A DNA stretch of 64,000 nucleotides, taken from the NCBI GenBank assembly GCA_039720395.1, contig CM077820.1, positions 55,124,196-55,188,195 on the forward strand, written 5' to 3'. The stretch is from Liquidambar formosana. Lineage: Eukaryota; Streptophyta; Magnoliopsida; Saxifragales; Altingiaceae. This document shows, one piece after another, positions 1 through 10,916 of this stretch (position 1 is its first letter; each line of letters opens with the position of its first letter). Below the pieces are notes generated by a model. The model was not told where the DNA came from, ran no database searches, and was given only the letters and a program-made list of their open reading frames with translations. The translations under genes and the position numbers were made by a program.

Positions 1-225
1 GGCAATCATAAACAAGCACGCAGTTTCAAAAATCAACACTAAATTTAGAACAAAGTTAATTGTAAAACAATGAAATTGAGAAGAAAAAAAAAAATTGAGA
101 TGCAAACTAATTATCTCGCCTGCTCATGCTTTTTTCCTGGTTTTGTTTTTTCCCCCTTTAATCCCTTCTGCTTATAGTTTCATATGACTCTCGACTTCCT
201 CTTTACAAAGCGAACCCTAAGCTTA
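1..225 (-). other. 3' flank of F-box copy F1
   Basis: No gene is seen here. The stretch around 1-110 resembles the 3' flank that follows other copies of the array (for example near 7.95 kb and 18.75 kb). Bases 110-225 resemble the C-terminal coding end of the other paralogues, now out of frame behind the F1 stop codon. Confidence 0.5.
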
Positions 226-1392
226 CTACGTACCAATTCCATCCAATGAATTTTCCTGCACCAAAAGTGCATTCCCTCTTCTGAGCAAAACTAGCGTTTC
301 CACAAACTGAATCATCTGAATTCCATCTCTATGACAAAATTGTGGAAGCCACTTCGATTGTAGACTCTTAAGGTCGTAAGAAACTAACCCTTCAATCGTC
401 GAGTTTACTATTAGTTCATCATTCTTGGTAAAGCCAAAAAAATTAACATCGCTTTGGTGTGGTACTCGAAAAGTGAATTGCTTAGTCCAAGATTCAACCA
501 CTCCATACTCCCTCATAACCCAAATGTAACAATCGCACCTCATTGAAAGGTCGTCATTTGAATAACAAACGCACAGGGAAAGTGAATCATTAAAGACCCC
601 AAGTTTCCAATGTCCCCGCCTTCCACCTCCGTCAATACAATGAGGTAGCTTCATCTCTCGAAATACCTCTTCACCAATATCAAATGCCATGATCATATCA
701 CCATACCCATCCTCCACCGATCTGGATGCAACCCAATGGATGGATCCATTACAAAATTCCCCCACACCCTTTAGAGAACCCGGACATGGGAAAGCGGCTT
801 CAATCGTTCTCCATGAATCCGTGCTCAACCTGTAAACCTCAACTTGATGGGGTGATTTCAGCCTGCATTTCATATTCAAGAGAATCCTGACAACCTTGTA
901 GTCATTAGTCTCCCGATGAAAACCAAACCCAGAGGCGATGACAGTAGTATTAAAGCAGAAAAGTAGAGAAGGAGAGATGAAGGAACGTGGAAGGGCCTTG
1001 AATATTTTAATGGAGGGATTCCACAAATAGACGGCGTCAGAGGAAACCATATTCATGAGGCATATCACTCCATTGATTGTACCAACTGATGTAAAAGAAA
1101 GAGGACCTCCATATGGGATCTCAAGTTCTACACGCTTGGCATATGTCTGGACAGAAAGCAAGCACCACAATGGTTTTCTATTAGGAAAGACAGAAAACCT
1201 GATGCGTTGAAGATAATCATCAGTGCTGGAAGAAGAGGCGCGATTGAGATGGGTGGTGATGAAAGCAGGGTGGGTTATTGTGGCATACCATGATTTGCAT
1301 ACACACCGTAATCTGATTAGGGTTTTGGCGGGTAACCGTGAAAGGATTTCGATCAAGACGTCTTCCGGCAGAGTATTCGATACTCTGGTCAT
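226..1392 (-). CDS. F-box protein with F-box-associated domain (copy F1), intact
   Basis: Predicted substrate receptor of an SCF ubiquitin ligase: the F-box would bind SKP1 and the C-terminal domain would recruit an unknown target. The single-exon protein has 388 residues. The F-box lies at about 8-47 (LPEDVLIEILSRLP, then CVCKSWYATITHPAF). The F-box-associated region follows, with WNPSIK near 124, GFGFHRETNDYKVV near 155 and VEVYRLSTDSW near 184, and a late WVMREYGVVESWTKQF. The start at 1392 is chosen because it places the F-box at the N-terminus as in the paralogues; an in-frame ATG at 1440 would add 16 residues. The C-terminus ends at DGIGT, before the basic tail seen in F3, F5, F8 and F9, apparently through a small frameshift. 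The target is unknown and kelch-like folding is only inferred. Confidence 0.88.
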   Translation of the reverse strand: MTRVSNTLPEDVLIEILSRLPAKTLIRLRCVCKSWYATITHPAFITTHLNRASSSSTDDYLQRIRFSVFPNRKPLWCLLSVQTYAKRVELEIPYGGPLSFTSVGTINGVICLMNMVSSDAVYLWNPSIKIFKALPRSFISPSLLFCFNTTVIASGFGFHRETNDYKVVRILLNMKCRLKSPHQVEVYRLSTDSWRTIEAAFPCPGSLKGVGEFCNGSIHWVASRSVEDGYGDMIMAFDIGEEVFREMKLPHCIDGGGRRGHWKLGVFNDSLSLCVCYSNDDLSMRCDCYIWVMREYGVVESWTKQFTFRVPHQSDVNFFGFTKNDELIVNSTIEGLVSYDLKSLQSKWLPQFCHRDGIQMIQFVETLVLLRRGNALLVQENSLDGIGT

Positions 1393-1455
1393 CGTATTCT
1401 TCTTTTTGTCTCTCTTATTTGCAATGGCGTCTAGGCGCACGGCTCTGGACTATGG

Positions 1456-1463
1456 TATATATA
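1456..1463 (-). promoter_or_regulatory. TATA box of F1
   Basis: TATATATA on the minus strand lies 64-71 bp before the chosen F1 ATG. That spacing suits a short plant 5' UTR and supports F1 as a potentially transcribed copy. Confidence 0.5.
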
Positions 1464-1484
1464 GATACCCTGAAAGCCTTGAAG

Positions 1485-1560
1485 CGTGGGCTGAGTGGCC
1501 CTAGACTGGCCCTAAACCTCTCGTCAACCAAGAGGTGTTGAGTTCAAATCTCACCACTTT
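1485..1560 (+). mobile_element. tRNA-like SINE head upstream of F1
   Basis: GTGGGCTGAGTGG resembles a Pol III A box, and about 45 bp later GAGTTCAAATCTC resembles a B box inside a tRNA-like T-arm. A CCTCT/AGAGG stem lies between them. The loops do not give a proper tRNA, so a tRNA-derived SINE head is more likely than a tRNA gene. No target duplication was found. Confidence 0.4.
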
Positions 1561-2739
1561 CTCTCAAGTTTACCTTATAGATTTTGTCTTATAATTACAT
1601 GGTACATGTGGAATTAGGGGACTGCATTTGTCTACAAGAATTAATCAAGTACAAAACATCTACAATCTCCTGATACAAAACATATAAATATCGAAACCCT
1701 ATAAGGATTGAAATGCACCGTTTTGATTAATGTTATTGGCAGTTTGACGCTTATGCGTCTTTGGCTACTACCTAAAGCGTCTCCTTTAAATGCCCTAGGC
1801 CTTATTTAATTTCAAGAGCAGCATAGGCCTTAATTGACAAGCACGGCATTGACATAGATGGGGGACTCTGTTTGCTCTAATCTTCTCCATGACTTTGCCC
1901 ACTGCCTCGGAATTTGTTAGAGAAACATCTGTTTATCACGTATACAAATCTGCAGGAATGTTCAACGATGCCCATTTCATTTGCCAGTAAAGGGACATTT
2001 TTAGGTTGGCTAACCCTCAAGTGAAGAGACATTATCACATTAGATTTCCCTAATTTATACTTCTATAGTATCGGATAAACAAGGGTTGTGGATGATCTCA
2101 TACATTCTTAGGGACTAGCCAAGGTCTAAACTCCGAGAGGAGTAGACCTAAGATAGTCTACGTTGTCAGTAAAAATAATAAATCAAACCTTTACATCCAT
2201 TTTGGCGGGAATCAGGTTTCTTTTGATGGGACACAAAGTCAAGACCCATTATTATTCACATTTTGTGATGCTGATTACACTATCGCAATTCATAAAAATA
2301 GCATATGCGAGCATTGAAAACATAGCACACATTTCTGTATGGACATTATCATCCTTTTTGCTATAGCAAACCATTTATACACTCAAGGAAGAACAGAAAA
2401 ACGAAGCAGAGCTAATTTCAACATCAGCTAACAGAACAGTTATTGAAAGGGAAGAGATGGGAACAATCCAAAATGTTTAAAAGGACAAAATCCATAGGGC
2501 CAAAGCAGCTTTGCTTTGCAAACCAAAAAATTTGACAGACACTCTCCATCCACAGCTGAATTGAAGGAGGCCTAATGTTCGAAATCAAGATTATATATAG
2601 GAACTATCAATCACTAAAGAAGAATTATAGCAAATGAACTTATGGCTTCAAGAAAACATCTAGAAGTGCATTTGATTATAAACATAACTTCAAACATATT
2701 ATTAATTCCAGTGTAAAGGCCAATCGCGTACACATTCTT
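1561..2739. other. gene-free spacer between F1 and F2
   Basis: No coding gene is seen. The part from about 2400 to 2739 is duplicated flank: very similar DNA recurs at about 10540-10870 and, more weakly, at 15095-15300. The part from 1561 to 2400 shows no recognisable structure. Confidence 0.55.
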
Positions 2740-4734
2740 CTAGACTATAAAATCATAAAGATAAAAATTTATATCCCAAACACGAATTGTACACAAAAGA
2801 AAAAGGATTAGAAATGCAAATCCTACTCGTAAGCAAATCCCCTTGGTACCGACTCTGAATGACTTTTCCTGCTGCGGAAGTGCACTCCCAGTCCCACCCT
2901 CGAGTAAAACTAGTGTCTCCACGAAAGGAGTCATCCACATTAGATTCTGAAACCATTCAAAATACTTGAGTTGCAGAGTGTCGGTGTCATAAGAAACCAG
3001 CTTTGAACTCGTCAATACCAGTACTACTTCATTGTTCTTGGTAAAGCCTAAGGAATTCTTAACTCTTCCCTCTGGTACCTCAATAGTGAATTGTTTAGTC
3101 CAAGATTCAACTACACCGTACTCCTTCATAACCCAAATGTGACAGTACTTGCTATAGTGAGGACCATCACTAAAACAAACGCACAGGGAAAGGGATTCCT
3201 TTAAAATAGGGGTGCAACTCGGTCCGGGACGGTCCGGGACAGGGGTATATCCGTCCCGTCCCGAAGTAATTCGGGACTTGAAAATCAATACCGGAACCGA
3301 ACCGAATTTACTATTGTCCCGTCCCGTCCCGTCCCGAAAAATACCGGGACGGAACGGTCCGGTTCTCGGTATTTATCAGTTTGTTTTCCCTGAATTAAAA
3401 ATTAAAAATAACTACTTCCAATTAAAAATTGTCAACCTGATTAGCCACAAAATGAGCTAAATATACCTGCTTTTCCACAAAATAGGCTAAATAAAATCAT
3501 AAATACATAATCATTAATTATAATTCATTCATTCATTCATAGTAGTGAACTAATGATAGCACAATAAACTAATAAGTCCACTTGTCCATTAGCATTATTT
3601 TACAACTAAACATAATTATACATTTATACTCAAGAAAGTCATAATTCAAAACCAAAATATTAGTAATATATAATTATATATTATATATTATATATATAAA
3701 AATATATATATAATATTATATTTAATCGGTACTCGGTACGGGAATTCGGTACGGGATGGTACTGAACACCCCTAAACCGAGTCCCGTCCCGAAAAAATTC
3801 GGTTTTTAAAAATTTGTCCCGAGTCCCGTCCCGGACACTGTTTGTCCCGTCCCGTCCCGGACCGAATTGCTCGGAACGGTCCGGTCCCCGGAATTTCCGA
3901 ACCAAGTTGCACCCCTACTTTAAAACCCCAAGTTTCAATATTGCTCTTCGTCCAGCTCCGTGAGTGTAATAATCAGGCATCATCATCTCCCGAATTACCT
4001 CATCATTAATATCAAATGCCATGATGATATCACCACGCTCATACTTGAGTGAGCTATAAGCAATCCAATGGATAGATCCGTTAGTAAATACATCTGCATT
4101 TCGAATTAGAGCGTATGGAAAACATTGAATGACAGCTTCAACCTTTCTCCATGAATCTGTGCTCAGCGTATAAACCTCGACTTGAGGGCTGGGTAACAGA
4201 TCTTCGCAGTATACGGAATTGCCTTCTCTAGAGTAGACAATTTTCACGACTTTATAGTCATTAGTCTGCCGGTGAAAACCAAATCCAGAAAGGACAGCGA
4301 CACTTCTTGGGTCACGAGTGATGGCCGAAGATGGAAGGGTCTTGAATTTTCTGATGGAGGGATTCCACAAAAAGAGGCCATCAGGGGAAGACGCATCAAC
4401 GAGGCATATTACTCCATTAATTGTGCCAATTAATCTAAAAAAAATGTAGCGATCTTGAAATGGGATCTTCAATTCCAAATCCTTATCATGAATCTGGTCA
4501 GAAAGTAAGTACAACTGTTGTTTTTCTTCAGAATCTATGCAATTGTCGGGTAGAAGATAATCACTAGTGTAACGAGAAGCAAGATGGAGGTGGGTGGTGA
4601 TGAAAGTAGGGTGGGTGATTGTGGCATTCCATGATTTGCAGACGCACCGAAATCTGAGTAGTGTTTTGACGGGCTAACCTTGAAAGGATTTCGATTACCA
4701 TATCGTGAGGTAGATCCTTGGAAGCTCTTCTCAT
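2740..4734 (-). pseudogene. F-box pseudogene (copy F2), split by a hAT element
   Basis: Closest relative is F4, with which it shares long near-identical stretches. The intended start is the ATG at 4734 (MRRASKDLPHDMVIEILSRL). About 20 codons in, an extra C near 4673 (gggctaacc against gggtaacc in F4) shifts the frame inside the F-box. The rest is then open through the F-box-associated region (YLLSDQIHDKDLELKIPF, LWNPSIRKFKTLPSS, VEVYTLSTDSWRKVE). The coding sequence breaks again at 3917/3207, where a 711-bp element is inserted, and resumes with KESLSLCVCFSD to the stop at 2740. Two independent lesions make this a pseudogene, even if the one-base insertion were a sequence error. Confidence 0.88.
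3207..3917. mobile_element. non-autonomous hAT element inside F2
   Basis: The ends are inverted: taggggtgcaac on the left and gttgcaccccta on the right, with CGGTCCGG-rich subterminal repeats. An 8-bp target duplication, ctttaaaa, lies at 3199-3206 and 3918-3925. The F4 paralogue shows the empty site (ctttaaag, one mismatch, then ccccaagtttc), which confirms the borders. The 711 bp contain no transposase frame. Eight-base duplications and TAGGGGTG ends fit the hAT superfamily. Confidence 0.92.
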
Positions 4735-4831
4735 CGTTCTCCTCTGTGCATACACAGCTATGGACGAGACAGACAAAATGAACAAGACAAATGCAAGAAA
4801 ATAACTAAATTAATTAAAGGACATGGTTGTT

Positions 4832-5032
4832 GTTTTTTTTTTTTTTTTTTTGGTTAAGTAAGAATATATATAGAAACAGGCCAAAGCCGAACAAATTACA
4901 AGCTAAGAATAGCTAGAACAAAGGCCAAAGCCAAACCAATTATGAACTAAAAATAGTTAGATCAATCCCCCAATTGTTACAAAGATTCCTGTTGGTAGGA
5001 TTGTCCATTACCTTTTTAAACCTCATAACTCT
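4832..5032 (-). mobile_element. 5'-truncated LINE 3' end with target duplication
   Basis: On the plus strand the element begins with a run of T (a poly-A tail read backwards), then ggttaagtaagaatatatat. This resembles the tail of the LINE fragment at 36.75 kb. A 15-bp direct repeat, aaggacatggttgtt, flanks it at 4817-4831 and 5033-5047. The related flank near 12.38 kb has this word only once, so it is the empty site. Length about 200 bp, no coding capacity. Confidence 0.75.
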
Positions 5033-5047
5033 AAGGACATGGTTGTT

Positions 5048-6895
5048 TGATTAAGTCATAACCATTCATCTAACGAAATAAATGGTGTGTTTAGACAGTT
5101 GTGCAAACATGACCTCAAATACGAAGACGACTTTGTCAGCGCATTCAGATTTGGTGCTAGACAGGGAAAAACAAGCACCTGCTTAGGAGAGGACCGCACG
5201 TCATCAATTAAATGAGATGAAGGGCTGTTGCCAAAAACAAGGGCCTGCATAGGAAGGGAGACAGAGATAGGGAGGAAGTCATTAGTGGGATAGCAGGAAC
5301 CCAAAGAGTTGTGGGTTTCTGCTGCTAAAAATTTTGTGTATACTTCTTTTAAAACTCATTGTTATAAAATAAATAAATAAAGAAGAAGAAAGCTCACATG
5401 CCCTAATCAAAATTAAACCATGTGAGAATTTATAATTGATATTTTGTGTGGGAAGTGAGTATTGGATAAAATTGAAGACCGCTGATTAAGTTTTTGGGTG
5501 TGTATATCTGCCAGATTGTAAAGAAAACAGCACTTAATCAAATTGTCCTTCAATAATCAATTTGAACAAGGCAGGAGAACAAGTATTGACCAGACCACTC
5601 TAATCAAAAGACTAGGAAAGCAAATATACATCTTGCTTGTTCTGCAACTAGATATCAAGTTCATGATTTGAAACTCCAATTTTGCAGGGAAAATAGCAAT
5701 TCAAGAACTATGGCACTCAACACGCGTTTTCTTATCCCAGACCACTCTAAACTCACTCTAGCCTACCAACAACAGACTTGATGAAACAACTCAGGTTTAG
5801 GAGCTTACCTCAGTGCCATCTTCTTTCATCCTATTGCACATTTGGGGTTTCACTTTCTCAACAAGTTATCTATATGCAAAGCAGAGAATTAGATTGAGAC
5901 AACTGAATTTCACCATGCTCTCATGGAACTTCTCAGCATCAGTTACACCCTTTTCCTCATCAAAATATTTCACAAACAAACTGACTCTTCATTAGGATAT
6001 AATAATTTCACGAGAAATATTTTGAAATTTTTTTAGGATGATATACATTAAAACTAAGAATAATTTTGAAAGTATCGTAGCACTGCTGTCTATGAAAAAC
6101 AAATAAGTTACAAGAACATGTTTATTCAATAGATAATTTCACGATTTCCACTTCCACTCATGGAAGCCAAAGGGCATAAAGCCAGAATACCACCCATCAC
6201 AACAGAAGTAACAGAAAATTATGCAATACTAATCAGTTCGTCACCAATATATACCATACGAACACAAGCAATCATTACATCACTTGTCAATAAAGTTATA
6301 CAACACACCAATAATCAACCATCATCACCAGAAGTATAATTACAACCATCTTATCGATCACACAATGTGAGCACACAGAAGTAATGTTTTTATTTTTTTG
6401 TCCTTTCCCACTTTCATCATACAAGTTCTAAACATCATCCTGAACACAAACTCAGCTATCTCTAGTTCAACCTTCATCCCATTACATGATATTCATATAA
6501 GGAGACTTAAAAATAGCTCAATCAGAAGTCATATACTCTTTGACATCTGATGGTAAGCATCTGGTAGCAAATCAAATGATTCTAGAACAAACTAGTCCAA
6601 AGTTAAACCTGCAAAAAAAAATTTAAAGGATAGATAAATGTGCAAGTCAAAGTAATGAGTCATCCACCCAAATAAAATACTAACAGCACATAGCACATGA
6701 ATAATAATAATAGGTTAGACATAGTTTTGCAAGCGCGCAGGCACCTGTAAAGTGCCTCACCCCTCTCCCCCCCCCCCCCCCCCCTTCTTTTTTTTCGAAA
6801 AGGAAATGATATAAATTAAACTTCAGAAACAAGCACTGCTAATTAGTACATATTACCACAACTGAATGAGTATCAAGTAGAGCCCCATTAAAAAA
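5048..6895. other. duplicated flank between F2 and F3, first part
   Basis: No gene. Bases 5050-5240 match 12380-12540, 5800-6020 match 12735-13040, and 6060-6830 match 13080-13870. This shows duplication of a block several kb long. An 18-C tract lies at 6767-6784. Short open frames here are not shared between copies. Confidence 0.6.
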
Positions 6896-7347
6896 GGGTG
6901 AAAGGACACGCACGGAACTTAAATTTTATGCCTAAATCCCAAACTTCAAGACTCCCTAAATCATACATCAGTTTCACAGAACCCCCTAAACTTTGTAACC
7001 AAACAAATAACCTCTTATATTAGTAAATTGAAATGCTTTGCCCCCCTCCATCCGTTAGCTGTCAGGATATCTGATGGTAATAGACCATGAAATAATCTAT
7101 TTTCATAAAATTTTATGCCTAAATCAATTGCAAAATGGTACTTTAGGCACTAAAGTGGTTCAATGGCATCATGTGATGCCCCCATGGTCTATTTTCATCA
7201 AATTTCTTATTGTGAACAGATGGAGGAGGGGACAAAGTGTTGCAAATTAATAGTTCTAGAGTTCTTTGTTAAGTTTTGTGGTTAAGGGGGGTTTTGTGAA
7301 ACTACCTTGTAGTTGAGGGCTGAGGCAGGTTTCATGTGATTTACCCA
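6896..7347. mobile_element. foldback MITE, about 450 bp
   Basis: The ends are imperfect inverted repeats (gggtgaaaggacacgc and its counterpart ending gtgatttaccc). The arms, roughly 200 bp each, pair along their length: cagaaccccctaaactttg with aagggggttttgtg, tttgcccccctccatccgt with atggaggaggggacaaag, and aatagaccatg with catggtctatt. No coding capacity. The GGGT ends would fit a foldback MULE, but I could not define a 9-bp target duplication. Confidence 0.65.
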
Positions 7348-8078
7348 TAAAGTTATTGCCTTATTGGTCTTTGAACCTGCATTCAAACACATTGAAGAGT
7401 GCTCTTAGTTTCCCTCAATGCGTTCACAAGCCACAATCAAATATTAAATGAGAACATGACCGACTTGAGCCAAAAAAACTCATAAACTCTCTCTAAAATA
7501 TCATATTTATCTAAATCTCAATCCTTGTGGTGAAACATAATTAACCAGCTGAACCCAACCAATGCTATGATCATGGGAATTTTGTCCAAACTAAAAAAAC
7601 AAGCACACCAATAAAGTTCATGAGAGAAAAAACTACCAATGATGAATTATGGCAAATGAACTTATGGCTTCAAGATAACATATAAAAATATAACTTACCA
7701 TAAACGTATAAGTTCAGTGAAAAGGCCAATCATACATGCTTATAAAAGCTTCGAGTGTTAAACTTATATCTGACAGATGAATTGTACACAATATAAAAAG
7801 GATTAAAAATAGATTGATAATCCATCACATCACTTCTCTTAGTACTAGTAGCTTCTATTTCCTGCTTGCTCATAGTTCCTCTTTACTTCAACCATATGCC
7901 TAAAAGATAAGAGCTACCCAATATGAGATAATGAATTGGATTACAAATATGCAGTTTAAGGAATCATACAGGCATGCAGTTCTAAAAATCAACACCATAT
8001 TTAAAACAATAGCAGAAGAATCAACTATTGAAAATTAATTTTAAAGCAAACCGAGACGAAGATGAGATGTTGACTATC
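7348..8078. other. 3' flank of F3 (array flank blocks B and A)
   Basis: No gene. Bases 7655-7750 are flank block B, recurring at about 2636, 10755, 16605, 18440 and 24300. Bases 7840-8060 are flank block A, recurring at about 18575, 19960, 24710, 30410 and 38815. These blocks sit directly 3' of most F-box copies. Confidence 0.6.
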
Positions 8079-9291
8079 TCACCCGCTCTTGCTTTTCTTT
8101 GTTTTTTCTTCCTTTAACCCCTTCTGCTTGTATTTGCATAAGACTCTCGATTTCCTCTTTCCTTCGTGGATCCCCTCAGGCTCCAGCAGTACCTTCCCTC
8201 CCTTGAGTAACTCTAGCGTCTCCATGAAAGGAACTATCTTACATCCATCCCCATGCATTCCAATATATGTAAGTTGTTGACTCTCGGGGTCATAAGAAAC
8301 CAGCTCTCCATTTACCATTTCCAGAAGTAGTTCATTGCTCTTGGTAAAGCCTATGGACGTCCATACTCTACCCTGTGGTACTACAATAGTGAATAGTTTA
8401 GTCCAAGATTCAACCACACCGTACTCCCTCATAACAGCACTCTGTCCCCGGATTGTCTTCAAACGGAAAAGAAATGCACAGGGAAAGTAATTCCTTTAAC
8501 ACCCCGCATTCCAAATATAACATTCCAACTTCATCATTGTCGTCATCGTAATAATCAGGTAGCTCCATCTCTTGAAATACCTCATCACCCATATCAAATG
8601 ACATGATCATATCAGGATGCGCAACCTCCGTAGAACTAAATGCAACCCAATGGACAGACCCATTAACAAATACTTCCGTGCGGTTTGGCCCAGCTAGAAA
8701 ACATGGAACGACGGCTTCGATCCTTCTCCATGAATCCGTGCTGAGTGTGTAAACCTCAACTTTGGCGGGTTCTTGTGGAATGTCCATTCTATTGATTTGA
8801 TGAGGGTAGATAATCCTTACAACCTTGTAGTCATTCGTCTGATGGTGAAAACCAAATCCAAGATAGAAAGAAGTACTAAAAATGCCAGGAGCGACGGAAG
8901 AAGCCGGAAGGAGCTTGAATTCTCTGATGGAGGGATTCCACAACCACACGGCGCCAGTGCAAAACATATCAGAGAGGCATATTAATCCATTGATTGAACC
9001 AAACGATTTCAAACACCTGGAGGGACACTTGAAAGGGATCTCCAATTCTATGCGTTTGACATTTGTCTGCTGAGACTGTAAGCCACCACATTTCTTTTCT
9101 TTCTCAAAAGAGGGATACATGAGTTGAAGAAAATTATCACAAGAGGCGTGATGGAGGTGGAAAGCGATGAAAGCAGGGTGGTTGATTGTGACGTACCATG
9201 GTTTGCAGACGCACCTGAATCTGATTAGGGCTTTGACGGGTAACTTTGAAAGGATATCCATGACGATATCGTAGGGGAGATACTTCCACAT
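8079..9291 (-). pseudogene. F-box copy F3, frameshifted near the C-terminal third
   Basis: The start at 9291 (MWKYLPYDIVMDILSKLP) opens an F-box, then CVCKPWYVTINHPAF and an F-box-associated region (LWNPSIREFKLLPAS, GFGFHHQTNDYKVVRI, VEVYTLSTDSWRRIEAV). The first frame stops at 8410 after 293 residues. The continuation, from MREYGVVESWTKLF to the stop at 8079, lies in another frame. The shift is near 8435-8445, where the paralogues read IWVMREYG and several bases are missing here, so this looks like a real small deletion. The continuation ends with a lysine-rich tail (EGKRKSRVLCKYKQKGLKEE). If expressed, it would give an F-box protein without the last part of its recognition domain. Confidence 0.8.
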
Positions 9292-10916
9292 TGTAGTGGT
9301 CTATCGTAATCGAGGGTTTCCAGCATAAGAAAACTATGGTTACTTCGGTCTCCAAAGCAGAGCATTTCTCTCACCCATAGCTGATAAGAGACTCCATGCA
9401 ATGGCTTCTTGACATCTTATCTTGTATAAAAACGGCACCGTTTCCTCTTCACTCTTCACATTTTTTTTTTTTTCCTTCTCCTTTTGGTAAACAAGATATT
9501 CAAGAGAATCCATCCGACTATTCCCTGCATACACCCCTTTTTTTTTCTTTTTCCTTTTTTTTTCTGTGGACTTCTAAAATTTTTGTGTAGAGTGTATTTC
9601 TTTATGTGTGTTACGTGTAGCACATAAAATAAAAAGATAAAAAAAATGATAATTGGGTTTGAGCTAGGCCAAACATTTACAAACTAAACCCAAACAAACT
9701 ATTTAACATAATTTTATGCAATAATACTTGGCTCCTCACAGTGAAGGAGTAACTGCTCCTCCCTCCACTTCATATTATGTCCACGCGCATAACAAATAAA
9801 TGAAAATTTATTATGTACATGTATCCCTATGTTATGTTATTATAGACATGCATCTATGTTTTTATGTATATATATTTATGTGTTCAAATGAATATGATTA
9901 TATGTCTATATATTTTATTCACGTGTCCACATATTTGTATGTACATATCTATATTTTTTTAAAATTAACTATTACACATGGTCTATATAGTGGGAAGGAG
10001 GAAGAGTTACTCCTCTACTATGAGGAGCCAAGCATTATCCATTTTATGCATACAAATATGAGACACGTAAATGGGTTTTCTTGTATGCTCCCATGCTGGC
10101 TGTCATTCTAATATACTCTAGCCTCTAGAGAACGTACCATAAACAATCAGTCATTTGTTATTTGCTTGTAGTCAATAATGAACCATCATTTGTTATCTCC
10201 AATATATGGATCATCTTGATTATTTGATTAATTCGATACTAATCAAGTAATTTTGAAACTCTCTCAATAATTATCTGATGTAAAGAGTTGGGAAGTTAAG
10301 GCAATTACATGAATGCGCGTGAACATGATCCCCAAAAACACCAAGAATTAAAAGATATAACAGGTTTCATTTGAGAACTATTGATCGAGTATCGACCAGA
10401 TTGTAGTCTAAAGGCAAGAATGATCTTTTTCAAGCTAAAAAAAACTTACAAGACATTCCAATCTCAAAACTGGAAACATAGGCACACATTTCTGTGTAGA
10501 CATTATCCTTTTTGCTAAGCAAACCAAGGAAGAACAGAAAAACGAAGCAGAGCTTTCAACATCAGCTAACAGAAGAGTTTTTGAAAGGGAAGAGATAGGA
10601 ACAATCCAAAATGTTTAGAAGGACAAAATCCATAGGGCCAAAGCAGCTTTGTCTGCAAACCAAAAAATTTAACAAACACTCTCCATCTACAGCTGAATTG
10701 AAGGAGGCCTGACATTCTAAATCAAGATTATAGAAACCATCAATCACTAAAGAAGAATCATAGCAAATGAACTTATGGCTTCAAGAAAACATCTAAAATG
10801 CATTTGATTAAAAATATAACTTCAAACATATTATTAATTCTAGTGTAAAGGCCAATCACACATTCTTCCAGAATATAAAATCATAAAGAGAAAATTTTAT
10901 ATCCCATAGAAGAATT
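9292..10916. other. 5' flank of F3 and 3' flank of F4
   Basis: No gene. Bases 9440-9570 are pyrimidine-rich on the plus strand. A foldback MITE occupies about 9720-10040. From about 10500 the DNA is duplicated flank shared with 2400-2740. Confidence 0.55.
9720..10040. mobile_element. foldback MITE
   Basis: The left arm begins taatacttggctcctcac and continues aggagtaactgctcctcc. The right arm is its inverted, imperfect copy (ttactcctctactatgagg, then agccaagcatta). Arms are about 50 bp and the total about 320 bp, with an AT-rich interior and no coding capacity. Confidence 0.65.

Noticed and set aside
3199..3925. Reading the 711-bp interruption of F2 as an intron
   Set aside because: It has transposon ends and a target duplication, no GT/AG borders at the junctions, and the paralogue is intronless there.
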